This document shows positions 37,573-44,751 of a stretch of DNA of 64,000 nucleotides, piece after piece. Position numbers and translations under genes: made by a program. The stretch lies in the NCBI RefSeq assembly GCF_001652265.1, contig NZ_LWBS01000461.1, positions 124,001 to 188,000 of the forward strand, in the 5' to 3' direction. The notes below the pieces were generated by a model. It was not told where the DNA came from. It was given only the letters and a program-made list of their open reading frames with translations, and ran no database searches. Source of the DNA: Rhizobium leguminosarum (GTDB taxonomy: Bacteria > Pseudomonadota > Alphaproteobacteria > Rhizobiales > Rhizobiaceae). Position 1 is the first letter of the stretch. Each line of letters begins with the position of its first letter.

Positions 37573-38844
37573 TCAAATGATCAGGTTGGCGAGGATCTCG
37601 TTTTCGGTAATATCCTCGTAACCCATGCCGGCTGCTTCGAAATTTCCGATCAACCGGGCGAAATTCTCCGGCGCCTTGGTTTCGATGCCGATCAGGATCG
37701 AGCCGAAATTGCGCGCCGATTTCTTCAGATATTCGAAGCGGGCGATATCGTCGTCGGGGCCGAGCAGATTGAGGAAATCCCGGAGCGCACCGGGGCGCTG
37801 GGCAAGCCGCAGGATGAAGTATTTCTTCAGCCCTGCGTAACGCATGGCTCTTTCCTTTACGTCAGGTAGACGCTCGAAATCGAAATTGCCGCCGGAGACG
37901 ACGGCGACGATGGTCTTGCCGCGGATCGCTTTGCCGTCCATCGCGGCGATCGCCGTCAGCGACAGGGCGCCGGCCGGCTCCAGCACGACGCCCTCGACAT
38001 TCAGCATCTCCTGAATGGTGACGCAGATTGCGTTCTCCGGCATGAGTTGCACTTGGCTTGCCGGAAAATCGCGAAGAGCCGCAAAATTCAGGTCGCCGAT
38101 GCGCGCCACTGCAGCGCCATCGACGAAATTGTCGACCTTGGGAAGCGTCGTCACCTTGCCCGCCTCGATGCTGCGCTTGAGACTCGGCGCACCGGCTGGT
38201 TCGGTGAAGACGAAAGCCGATTTCGGCACGGTGCCGTCGAGATAACTGGTGATGCCGGCGGCCAGTCCACCGCCGCCAACCGGCAGGACGACCATGTCGG
38301 GCACGGTTCCTTCCGGCAACTGCTGCATGATTTCGGCGGCGACGGTTGCCTGGCCTTCGATGATGTCGGCATGGTCGAAGGGCGGCACCATGACTCCACC
38401 GACCGCCTCCACATGTTCGCGGGCGGCTTGGTAGCATTGGTCGAAGAAGTCGCCGAACAGCCGGATGGTGATGAATTCGGCGCCGAACATACGGGTCTTG
38501 TCGATCTTCTGTTGCGGTGTCGTCACTGGCATGAAGACGACGCCCGGCACGCCGAAATGGCGGCAGACGAAGGCAAAGCCCTGGGCGTGATTGCCAGCCG
38601 AGGCGCAGACGAAGGTCTTGCCGGCAGCACCCTGCCCGATCGCCTTGCGGAAGAAATTGAAGGCGCCGCGGATCTTGTAGGAGCGCACCGGCGACAGGTC
38701 CTCGCGCTTCAGCCAGATATCGGCTCCGTAGCGGGCCGAAAGGTGATCATTGAGCTGCAGCGGCGTTGCCGGAAAAAGGCTGCGCATCGCCTCTTCGGCG
38801 CTTTCGACATCAAGTCTCGTCACGGGCGTGGTCCATTCTCTCAA
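37573..38844 (-). CDS. ilvA: threonine ammonia-lyase (threonine dehydratase)
   Basis: A 423-residue PLP enzyme converting threonine to 2-oxobutyrate and ammonium, the first step to isoleucine. The Schiff-base lysine is in SYKIRGAFN (near residue 57), SAGNHAQGFA is the PLP phosphate loop region and GGGGLAAG its glycine loop. The C-terminal 90 residues hold a single ACT-like regulatory domain, so it is the shorter biosynthetic form. The first codon is TTG at 38844 with only a weak ribosome site; a GTG seven codons later is the alternative. Confidence 0.92.
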   Translation of the reverse strand: MREWTTPVTRLDVESAEEAMRSLFPATPLQLNDHLSARYGADIWLKREDLSPVRSYKIRGAFNFFRKAIGQGAAGKTFVCASAGNHAQGFAFVCRHFGVPGVVFMPVTTPQQKIDKTRMFGAEFITIRLFGDFFDQCYQAAREHVEAVGGVMVPPFDHADIIEGQATVAAEIMQQLPEGTVPDMVVLPVGGGGLAAGITSYLDGTVPKSAFVFTEPAGAPSLKRSIEAGKVTTLPKVDNFVDGAAVARIGDLNFAALRDFPASQVQLMPENAICVTIQEMLNVEGVVLEPAGALSLTAIAAMDGKAIRGKTIVAVVSGGNFDFERLPDVKERAMRYAGLKKYFILRLAQRPGALRDFLNLLGPDDDIARFEYLKKSARNFGSILIGIETKAPENFARLIGNFEAAGMGYEDITENEILANLII

Positions 38845-39021
38845 TTAGCCACCGCCGCTATTGCACAGGCCGGCCGGCAAAAGAAAGTCCGTTTCGGCCG
38901 TTTCCGGTTCGCTCCCGGACCGGTTTGCTCCGAGGAAGGCTTTCTTAAGCCAATCGCGAAATTGGCGGCACATGAATTGATTTTAACTGTCAATGAAAAG
39001 GGCGGCCACTTATATGAAGCT

Positions 39022-39396
39022 ATGATGATCTTCAAATTCGCAAAACCGCTCGCCTGGCTGCTGCTCGCCTTCATCATCTTCGTCACGGTTTCGCCGATCG
39101 GAGAGAGGCCGGATACGGTCACCACGGTCGATGTCGACCGTGCGGCCGCCTATCTTCTCGTCGGCTTCGCCTTTGCGCTTGCCTATCCGAAACAGTGGAA
39201 AACGGTGGCGGTGCTGCTGATCGTCGGCGCATTCGCCATCGAATGGCTGCAATATTTCGCGCCGACCCGCCATCCGCGCCTGCATGATGCGAGCATCAAG
39301 GCGATGGGTACAGCCCTCGGGCTGCTGGCCGGCTGGGTGATCAACAAATGGCGCGATACGAAGGCGCCAAACGCCCTTCCGTTCGCAGAACGCTGA
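39022..39396 (+). CDS. VanZ-like membrane protein
   Basis: A 124-residue inner-membrane protein with three to four helices. SPIGERP after helix 1 and FAIEWLQYFAPTRHPRLHDASIKAMGT match the VanZ-like family, whose E-x-x-Q and D-x-x-x-N/K signature is visible. VanZ contributes to teicoplanin resistance in enterococci; the role in proteobacteria is unknown. Two adjacent ATGs (39022, 39025) can serve as start. It is divergent from ilvA. Confidence 0.85.
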   Translation: MMIFKFAKPLAWLLLAFIIFVTVSPIGERPDTVTTVDVDRAAAYLLVGFAFALAYPKQWKTVAVLLIVGAFAIEWLQYFAPTRHPRLHDASIKAMGTALGLLAGWVINKWRDTKAPNALPFAER

Positions 39397-39412
39397 TTAT
39401 CAGCGGGATCGG

Positions 39413-39544
39413 CTAGAAAGCGCGCAATTGCACCGCCCAGAAGAACAGTGGTATCGCGGCCATCGCAGTTGCGAGAACAAGCGCGACACTGGTCTTGAAG
39501 ACGCGGATGCGCCTAGTCCTTGCCCCACTCCAATCGTAAACCAT
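39413..39544 (-). CDS. 43-residue single-span membrane peptide
   Basis: ATG at 39544 has GGGAG seven bases upstream and reads 43 codons to TAG at 39413. The first 17 residues are basic (MVYDWSGARTRRIRVFK), then a hydrophobic stretch of about 20 (SVALVLATAMAAIPLFFWAV) and a short tail QLRAF. The positive-inside pattern and good ribosome site make it a credible small membrane protein. No family is known to me. It is convergent with the VanZ gene, 16 bases apart. Confidence 0.6.
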   Translation of the reverse strand: MVYDWSGARTRRIRVFKTSVALVLATAMAAIPLFFWAVQLRAF

Positions 39545-39684
39545 CGTCTTACTCCCACAAGACAACACTTACTCAACCGCCGCGGCGCAATCCTTGCACC
39601 GAAAATGCCATATGCAAGCAATAGTGCGCTTTTATCCACAATATACACGCATAATACAAGCATATTCGAACGGGATTATGAAGG

Positions 39685-39769
39685 TGGTGCGGGCGACGGG
39701 GGTCGAACCCGTACAGCCAAGGCCGAGGGATTTTAAGTCCCTTGCGTCTACCAGTTTCGCCACGCCCGC
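39685..39769 (-). tRNA. tRNA-Leu (anticodon UAA)
   Basis: Read on the minus strand from 39769, the acceptor stem GCGGGCG pairs with CGCCCGC, the anticodon stem-loop GGGACTTAAAATCCC shows anticodon TAA, a long variable arm marks a class II tRNA, the T-arm contains GGTTCGACCCC, and CCA is encoded at the 3' end (39687-39685). Confidence 0.97.
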
Positions 39770-39934
39770 TTGCGGCGTTTTCAATATCTTGCGTCATGGG
39801 CGATGGGAAGAGCCGCAAGCCGTAAAAATCATGCTTGTTTTGGCCAGTTGCACCGCCGAATGATCCGTCACACATTTTCCGCCCAAAAGCCGCGGCCGAT
39901 CAAGGGGCACTCGGTCTGTCGCGAGAGAAACGGA

Positions 39935-39968
39935 AAAGACGCGGCGAGCCTCACGCCCGCCGCGCCTT
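39935..39968 (-). terminator. intrinsic terminator of wrbA
   Basis: CGCGGCG (39940-39946) pairs with CGCCGCG (39958-39964); on the minus strand the stem is followed by TCTTTTCC. It lies 25 bases after the wrbA stop. Confidence 0.78.
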
Positions 39969-39988
39969 TATCATTTCAGTATCAAAGA

Positions 39989-40585
39989 TCAGGCGAGCTT
40001 GGCAGCAAGCTTGGCGACGTGGGCGCCCTGGTATTTCGCGCCTTCCAGCTCGATCTCGGAAGGCTGGCGCGAGCCGTCACCATTGGTGATGGTGGAGGCG
40101 CCGTAAGGCGAGCCGCCCTTGACTTCCTCGGTGCCCATCTGGCCCTGGAAGGCATAAGGCAGGCCTGCAACGACCATGCCCTGGTGCAGGAAGGTCGGGA
40201 TGAAGCCGAGGATGGTCGATTCCTGACCGCCGTGCTGGGTGGCCGAAGAGGTGAAGACCGAACCGAGCTTGCCAACGAGTTTGCCGGCGAACCAGTGGCC
40301 GCCCGTCTGATCCCAGAAATTGCGCATCTGCGAGGCGACCGTGCCGAAGCGGGTGCCGGCGCCGACGATGATCGCATCATAGTCCGCCAGTTCGTCGACG
40401 GTGGCGATCGGAGCCGCCTGATCGACCTTGTAATAGGAAGCCTTGGCGACATCTTCCGGAACCAATTCGGGAACGCGCTTGACGGTGACCTCGGCACCGG
40501 CCGACTTCGCGCCTTCGGCAACGGCATAGGCCATGGTTTCGATATGGCCGTAAGCCGAATAATAAAGGACGAGAACCTTCGCCAT
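39989..40585 (-). CDS. wrbA: NAD(P)H:quinone oxidoreductase WrbA
   Basis: A 198-residue flavodoxin-like protein starting [19 protein letters not shown], where the SAYGH loop binds the FMN phosphate. [13 protein letters not shown] and GSPYGASTI are further flavin and active-site loops. WrbA forms tetramers and reduces quinones to hydroquinones, avoiding semiquinone radicals. The ATG at 40585 follows GGGAG by seven bases; an ATG seven codons upstream lacks a site. It is a single gene between the tRNA and a pair of palindromic repeats. Confidence 0.95.
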   Translation of the reverse strand: MAKVLVLYYSAYGHIETMAYAVAEGAKSAGAEVTVKRVPELVPEDVAKASYYKVDQAAPIATVDELADYDAIIVGAGTRFGTVASQMRNFWDQTGGHWFAGKLVGKLGSVFTSSATQHGGQESTILGFIPTFLHQGMVVAGLPYAFQGQMGTEEVKGGSPYGASTITNGDGSRQPSEIELEGAKYQGAHVAKLAAKLA

Positions 40586-40739
40586 CTTCAATCTCCCTTG
40601 GAGCACTGGTTGAATTTCCTGAGGGAGTTCTATCAGCGCCTGTTCCGGAACACAGCCATGCCTTGAAGAACTCAGTGTTCAACATCCGTAGACGAAAATT
40701 CACTTGCGTTTTCATTTCAGCAAAAATGAACGTATGCGC

Positions 40740-40792
40740 CGAACCGCATTCAGGTTTCAGGCTGGCTCGGCCTAAAACCTGAATGCGGTTCG
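40740..40792. repeat. 18-bp perfect inverted repeat
   Basis: CGAACCGCATTCAGGTTT at 40740 is mirrored exactly at 40775-40792 with a 17-base spacer. It lies between divergent wrbA and the CinA-domain gene, next to a second palindromic element, and would form a strong cruciform or RNA hairpin. Confidence 0.85.
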
Positions 40793-40805
40793 CAATCAAA
40801 GAGTG

Positions 40806-40855
40806 AGAGCATGATGTCGTGCGAAAACCGCTTGCACTTTTCGGCATCATGCTCT
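40806..40855. repeat. 50-bp palindromic intergenic repeat, copy 1
   Basis: AGAGCATGATG (40806-40816) mirrors CATCATGCTCT (40845-40855), with a conserved middle containing GAAAACCGCTTGCACTTTTC. It is related to the element at 44105-44151 read in the opposite direction (shared AACCGCT, GCAC, ACTTTT and GCATGTCG-like ends). Repeats of this kind are abundant in rhizobial chromosomes. Confidence 0.85.
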
Positions 40856-40918
40856 GGCTGTTTGCAAAGCGGCCGAACGGCACTACCTATTCACCAGCCT
40901 CAGATCACGGAACATCTC

Positions 40919-41695
40919 ATGAGCCAAGACATCGTCGTCACCGCCGCCATGCTCGCCATCGGCGACGAACTTCTTTCCGGCCGCACCAAGGATAAAAATG
41001 TCGGCCACCTCGCCGATTTGCTGACACTTTCCGGCATCGACCTCAAGGAGGTGCGCATCGTCGCCGACGACGAAGAGGCGATCGTCGAGGCGCTGAACGC
41101 GCTTCGCGGCAAATATGATTACGTCTTCACCTCGGGCGGTATCGGGCCGACGCATGACGACATCACCGCCGATGCCATCTCCAAGGCTTTCGGCGTGCCC
41201 TGCGAATATGACGAGACGGCCATGACGCTGCTTGCCGAGATGTACCGGCGCCGCGAGATGGAATTCACCGAAGCGCGCCAGCGCATGGCTCGCATGCCGC
41301 GAGGGGCTGTCCATATCGCCAATCCGGTCTCGACGGCGCCCGGCTTCATCATTGGCAACGTCCATGTCATGGCCGGCGTGCCGCAGGTCTTCCAGGCAAT
41401 GGTCGACAATGTGCTGCCGACGCTTCGAACCGGCACGCCGGTACTTTCGCTCGCCATCGCCTGCCCTTACGGCGAAGGCGAGATCGGCACGCCCTTGACC
41501 GCTATCCAGAAAGCACATCCGGAAACCAGCATCGGTTCCTACCCGCGCTATATCGGCCAGAAATTCTCGACAGAGATCGTCGTACGCGGCCGCTCGCAGG
41601 CGGCAATCGATGCGGCCGGCGCCGAGGTGCAGGCGATGATCGACGCCATCCGCCGGAGGAAGGACATCGCCGAAAACTATTCCGCGGAGGCTTGA
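40919..41695 (+). CDS. competence/damage-inducible protein CinA-like, molybdopterin-binding (MoaB/MogA) domain
   Basis: A 258-residue protein with the CinA N-terminal domain only. AMLAIGDELLSGRTKDKN and TSGGIGPTHDDIT are the molybdopterin-binding signatures shared with MoaB/MogA. The C-terminal nicotinamide mononucleotide deamidase domain of full CinA (PncC) is absent. The frame extends upstream into the palindromic repeat, but the ATG at 40919 is where similarity begins. Function may be in pyridine-nucleotide repair or cofactor handling; unknown in detail. Confidence 0.9.
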   Translation: MSQDIVVTAAMLAIGDELLSGRTKDKNVGHLADLLTLSGIDLKEVRIVADDEEAIVEALNALRGKYDYVFTSGGIGPTHDDITADAISKAFGVPCEYDETAMTLLAEMYRRREMEFTEARQRMARMPRGAVHIANPVSTAPGFIIGNVHVMAGVPQVFQAMVDNVLPTLRTGTPVLSLAIACPYGEGEIGTPLTAIQKAHPETSIGSYPRYIGQKFSTEIVVRGRSQAAIDAAGAEVQAMIDAIRRRKDIAENYSAEA

Positions 41696-41803
41696 AGGAA
41701 CGCCGGAACTCAAAGGCCATCCTTGATCCCTATCAAGGAACAGGAGAACGGTCCGGTGCATTCCTTCCCTCGCGCACGCCATTTCAGCGCAAGGAGAATT
41801 GAT

Positions 41804-42646
41804 ATGTCTTACAAAACCATTCTCGCCATTCTCGATACATCAGACAATAGTGCTGCGGTTGCCGATTTCGCCTTTGCCATTGCTGCTGAAAGCGGCGCCT
41901 ATGTGATCGGCCTGCATGCCGAAATCATCTCCGCCGTGCCGCTGGTGGCGCCGATGGAAATCCCCGATCCCGTTGCCGTGCAGGCGCTGCAGGACATGGC
42001 GCATAGCGAAACGATTGCCGTGGAGCGCATCTTCAGGGCGAAAGCGGAGGCGGCTGGCGCCTCCTTCGAATGGCGCAGCTTTGCCACATCCACCGGATAC
42101 GGCTCCGCACCGCTGATCGAAAGTGCCCGCAGCGCCGACCTCTTGATCGCCTCACAGGCAGACCCGGCCAGACCTTCCGACAGCCACGTCGACGTCGACA
42201 GCTTTCTCTTCGAAAGCGGCCGTCCGGTGCTGATGATCCCCTATACCATCCGCCAGCCGAAGCCGATCAAGCGCGTGCTGATCGCCTGGAACGGCTCGAA
42301 GGAGGCGGCGCGCGCGACCTTCGACGCGCTGCCGATCCTCAAAGCCGCCGACGAGGTCGAGATCTTTTCGGTCGATCCGGCCGACACAGCGCTGCAATCG
42401 CCGCTGACGGCTGGCGCCGACATCGCCGCGACGCTTGCACGTCATGGCGTGAAGACGACGCTTTCGACGGCACAAAGTGTGGACAAAAGCGCATCGCATG
42501 TCATCGAGAACCGGCTTTCGGACAGCAGCATCGATCTTCTCGTCATGGGCGCCTATACACATTCCTGGCTCTGGCAGATGATCTTCGGCGGCACGACCAA
42601 GACCCTGCTGCAATCGATGACGGCGCTGACCCTGTTATCGCGTTGA
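41804..42646 (+). CDS. universal stress protein (two UspA domains)
   Basis: A 280-residue tandem UspA protein. Each half begins with a beta strand followed by an ATP-loop region (KTILAILDTSDNS; IKRVLIAWNGSKEAARA), and the second half ends with LLVMGAYTHSWLWQMIFGG then TTKTLLQSM, the G-2x-G-9x-G(S/T) nucleotide-binding pattern. AAGGAGAA is six bases before the ATG at 41804. It follows the CinA-like gene by 108 bases. Such proteins help survive starvation and oxygen limitation, but the client process is unknown. Confidence 0.9.
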   Translation: MSYKTILAILDTSDNSAAVADFAFAIAAESGAYVIGLHAEIISAVPLVAPMEIPDPVAVQALQDMAHSETIAVERIFRAKAEAAGASFEWRSFATSTGYGSAPLIESARSADLLIASQADPARPSDSHVDVDSFLFESGRPVLMIPYTIRQPKPIKRVLIAWNGSKEAARATFDALPILKAADEVEIFSVDPADTALQSPLTAGADIAATLARHGVKTTLSTAQSVDKSASHVIENRLSDSSIDLLVMGAYTHSWLWQMIFGGTTKTLLQSMTALTLLSR

Positions 42647-42825
42647 TTGGCTGCTCTTGCCTTTTGCCGGCAAATCCCGCTAATTGCGGCGACCGATGAC
42701 AGCTTCGAGCCTCGGCCCATCTCGCGCAGTTCCGGCTGCGCGATTTGCGTTTTGCCAATCGCCGCTTCAAGCCGTCCGGTCGCCGACAAACGGCGTGTCG
42801 TTTTTTCATGCCGCGGAGCAGCCCG

Positions 42826-43320
42826 ATGTCCCTTCCCGATAAAGCCTTTCCCGTTTCCTGGGATCAGTTCCACCGCGACGCGCGCGCCCTTGCCTGGCGG
42901 CTTGCCGGCCTTGATCAAACATTCAAGGCGATCGTCTGCATCACCCGCGGCGGCCTCGTTCCGGCTGCGATCATTTCGCGCGAACTGAATATCCGGCTGA
43001 TCGAGACCGTCTGCGTCGCTTCCTATCATGACTATGTGAACCAGGGCGACATGGTGCTGCTCAAGGGAATAGCGCCCGAACTTATGGAAAATGGCGGCGA
43101 AAGCGTGCTGGTCGTTGACGATCTGACGGATACCGGCAAGACCGCCGCGCAGGTGCGCACCATGCTGCCTAGGGCACATTTCGCCTGCGTCTACGCCAAG
43201 CCGAAAGGCGTGCCGACCGTCGACACCTTCATCACCGAGGTGAGCCAGGATACCTGGATCTATTTCCCCTGGGACATGGGCTTCACCTATCAGGAGCCGA
43301 TCGCCAAGGGCGCGGGCTGA
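42826..43320 (+). CDS. gpt: xanthine phosphoribosyltransferase
   Basis: A 164-residue type I phosphoribosyltransferase that salvages xanthine and guanine to nucleotides. [18 protein letters not shown] is the active-site strand with the pyrophosphate loop and [14 protein letters not shown] is the PRPP-binding motif. Length matches E. coli Gpt (152) plus a short N-terminus. GGAG is eight bases upstream of the ATG at 42826; an ATG at 42808 is less likely. I looked for a purine riboswitch ahead of it and saw none. Confidence 0.93.
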   Translation: MSLPDKAFPVSWDQFHRDARALAWRLAGLDQTFKAIVCITRGGLVPAAIISRELNIRLIETVCVASYHDYVNQGDMVLLKGIAPELMENGGESVLVVDDLTDTGKTAAQVRTMLPRAHFACVYAKPKGVPTVDTFITEVSQDTWIYFPWDMGFTYQEPIAKGAG

Positions 43321-43514
43321 TTGCCACCGATCAAAACGCGCAACCATCGTATTTACTACTTGAAATTGTTCCAGATTTTGTCGGCGAGGTTTTCGGAATC
43401 CGCTATCCGGATCTGCACATCTATTTTATCTTTTGCTCATAAGCTCGACAGATGCGAATCGTGTCGGGTTGCGCCCCAAGCGTGCGGCGAACAATACGGG
43501 TATAGGGAAGCAAG

Positions 43515-44105
43515 ATGGCTCGATGGGGGCATATAGGAGCGGTTGTGACTGTCGGGCTGGCGACTTTTCTGTTGCCGCTGGCGCGCGTCCAGGCTGAGCC
43601 TGCCTACATTCCCGTCGTGCATGACTATGTCGAGAAGCGGATCCGACCAATGGTGGAAACGCCATTGGTGCTGAAGGCCATTGCCGAGCAGAACGCGAAA
43701 TTCGGCAATGTCAGCGAAATGGATATGCGGGTACTCGATGAGACCTACCGGTCGGAAGTCAATCAGCACCACCTGCAGATGGTCAAGCTGCTGCTCGACA
43801 AATCCGTGTCGCAGTACCTGAGGGAAAGACAGGATGCTTCGCAGGGTGCGATTCTCGAATTTTTCGTCACGGACTCGCATGGGCTGAATGTCGGGCAGAG
43901 CACCATCACCGCCGACTTCTGGCAGGGCGACGAGGAGAAATATCTCCAAACCTTCGCCAGCGGCTCCCGCGAGATCTTCATCGACCGGGCGGAACGCAAT
44001 GAATCCACCCAGAATCTCGAGACGCAGGCGAGCTTTGTCGTCATGGACGAAGAGAACAGGCCGATCGGCGTCGCCATCGTCACCATCGCCATCGATGCGC
44101 TTTAA
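43515..44105 (+). CDS. secreted protein resembling a stand-alone Cache/PDC sensor domain
   Basis: A 196-residue exported protein. Residues 1-27 are a signal peptide (hydrophobic VVTVGLATFLLPLA, cleavage after VQA). The mature part starts with a long helix and contains FVTDSHGLNVGQSTITADFW followed by a late ASFVVMDEENRPIGVAIVTI, which is the strand pattern of periplasmic Cache domains seen in chemoreceptors and histidine kinases, here with no membrane or signalling domain. Function unknown; it might bind a small ligand and pass it to a membrane partner. I am fairly sure of the gene, not of the fold. Confidence 0.72.
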   Translation: MARWGHIGAVVTVGLATFLLPLARVQAEPAYIPVVHDYVEKRIRPMVETPLVLKAIAEQNAKFGNVSEMDMRVLDETYRSEVNQHHLQMVKLLLDKSVSQYLRERQDASQGAILEFFVTDSHGLNVGQSTITADFWQGDEEKYLQTFASGSREIFIDRAERNESTQNLETQASFVVMDEENRPIGVAIVTIAIDAL

Positions 44106-44151
44106 AAGCATGTCGCGCAAAAGTGTGCAGCGGTTTGCGACAACGACATGC
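44105..44151. repeat. palindromic intergenic repeat, copy 2
   Basis: GCATGTCG (44108-44115) mirrors CGACATGC (44144-44151), with AAAGTGTGCAGCGGTTT between. It is the reverse-orientation relative of the element at 40806-40855 and begins at the stop codon of the preceding gene. Confidence 0.75.
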
Positions 44152-44576
44152 GTAAGAACAAGAGCGCTGATTTCACCGGCGAATCGGCATGCTCATTTGC
44201 GCCGGAAATGCCATCATAAGATTTGCCGCAGGATGATTTTTTGCCATTCAGAGGTTTTCCTTAGCCGGCAACGCCTGCAAGCCATTGTAATTTCAGCGCT
44301 CCCCGGCTTTCCCCAATCTCCACAGGCGCATCCACAACATGTTGTGGTTAGCAATCAATTAAAAGCCAGCCCTTGACGGAATCAGCTGTTTCAAACTTTA
44401 CTGATCCTGATGTTGCGGCGGCGACAGGACCGGAGGTAACGAGCCCGGTTCCCTTTTGAAAATTAGGACGCGGAATCAGGGCGATGGACCGGGAACGGTT
44501 CAGGCCCGACAGGATTTTTGCGCGGTTTTCAGCCTCCAAAAAAAGTGACATCGGGGCTGGCGATAATAAGCTGTTA
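44152..44576 (+). other. 425-base upstream region of nrdJ with palindrome and CtrA-like site
   Basis: No gene is seen. CCACAACATGTTGTGG at 44332-44347 is a perfect 16-bp palindrome. Directly next to it, TTAG-N7-TTAA (44348-44362) differs by one base from the CtrA consensus TTAA-N7-TTAA. No B12-riboswitch box was found although the downstream enzyme is B12-dependent. Confidence 0.5.
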
Positions 44577-44592
44577 ATACTATATTTAGTGT
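44577..44592 (+). promoter_or_regulatory. NrdR box upstream of nrdJ
   Basis: ATACTATATTTAGTGT agrees with 14 of 16 positions of the NrdR consensus ACACWATATATWGTGT. A weaker match (CCACAAGATACAGGAA, 44608-44623) lies 31 bp further, the usual spacing of paired NrdR boxes. NrdR represses ribonucleotide reductase genes when (deoxy)ATP is high. Confidence 0.75.
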
Positions 44593-44751
44593 TTGCAGCC
44601 ACCATCACCACAAGATACAGGAAGGACATCTCCGGATGACACCCCTGTCACAATACGGAAACGAGACTGGCTGCGCGACGACAAAGTGCCGCCGGATAGA
44701 AATTTTGCGCCTGAGGTCGCGGGGACCGGGCGCCAACGCGAGGTCAAGACA

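Noticed and set aside
40811..40918. Upstream extension of the CinA-like gene
   Set aside because: It runs through the palindromic repeat; family similarity begins at 40919.
42647..42825. Purine riboswitch ahead of gpt
   Set aside because: No conserved loop-loop signature is present; the short CGAC/GTCG stem with T-run near 42783-42806 is too weak to name.
44152..44751. Cobalamin riboswitch ahead of the B12-dependent ribonucleotide reductase
   Set aside because: I looked for the B12 box and typical pairing and found neither.
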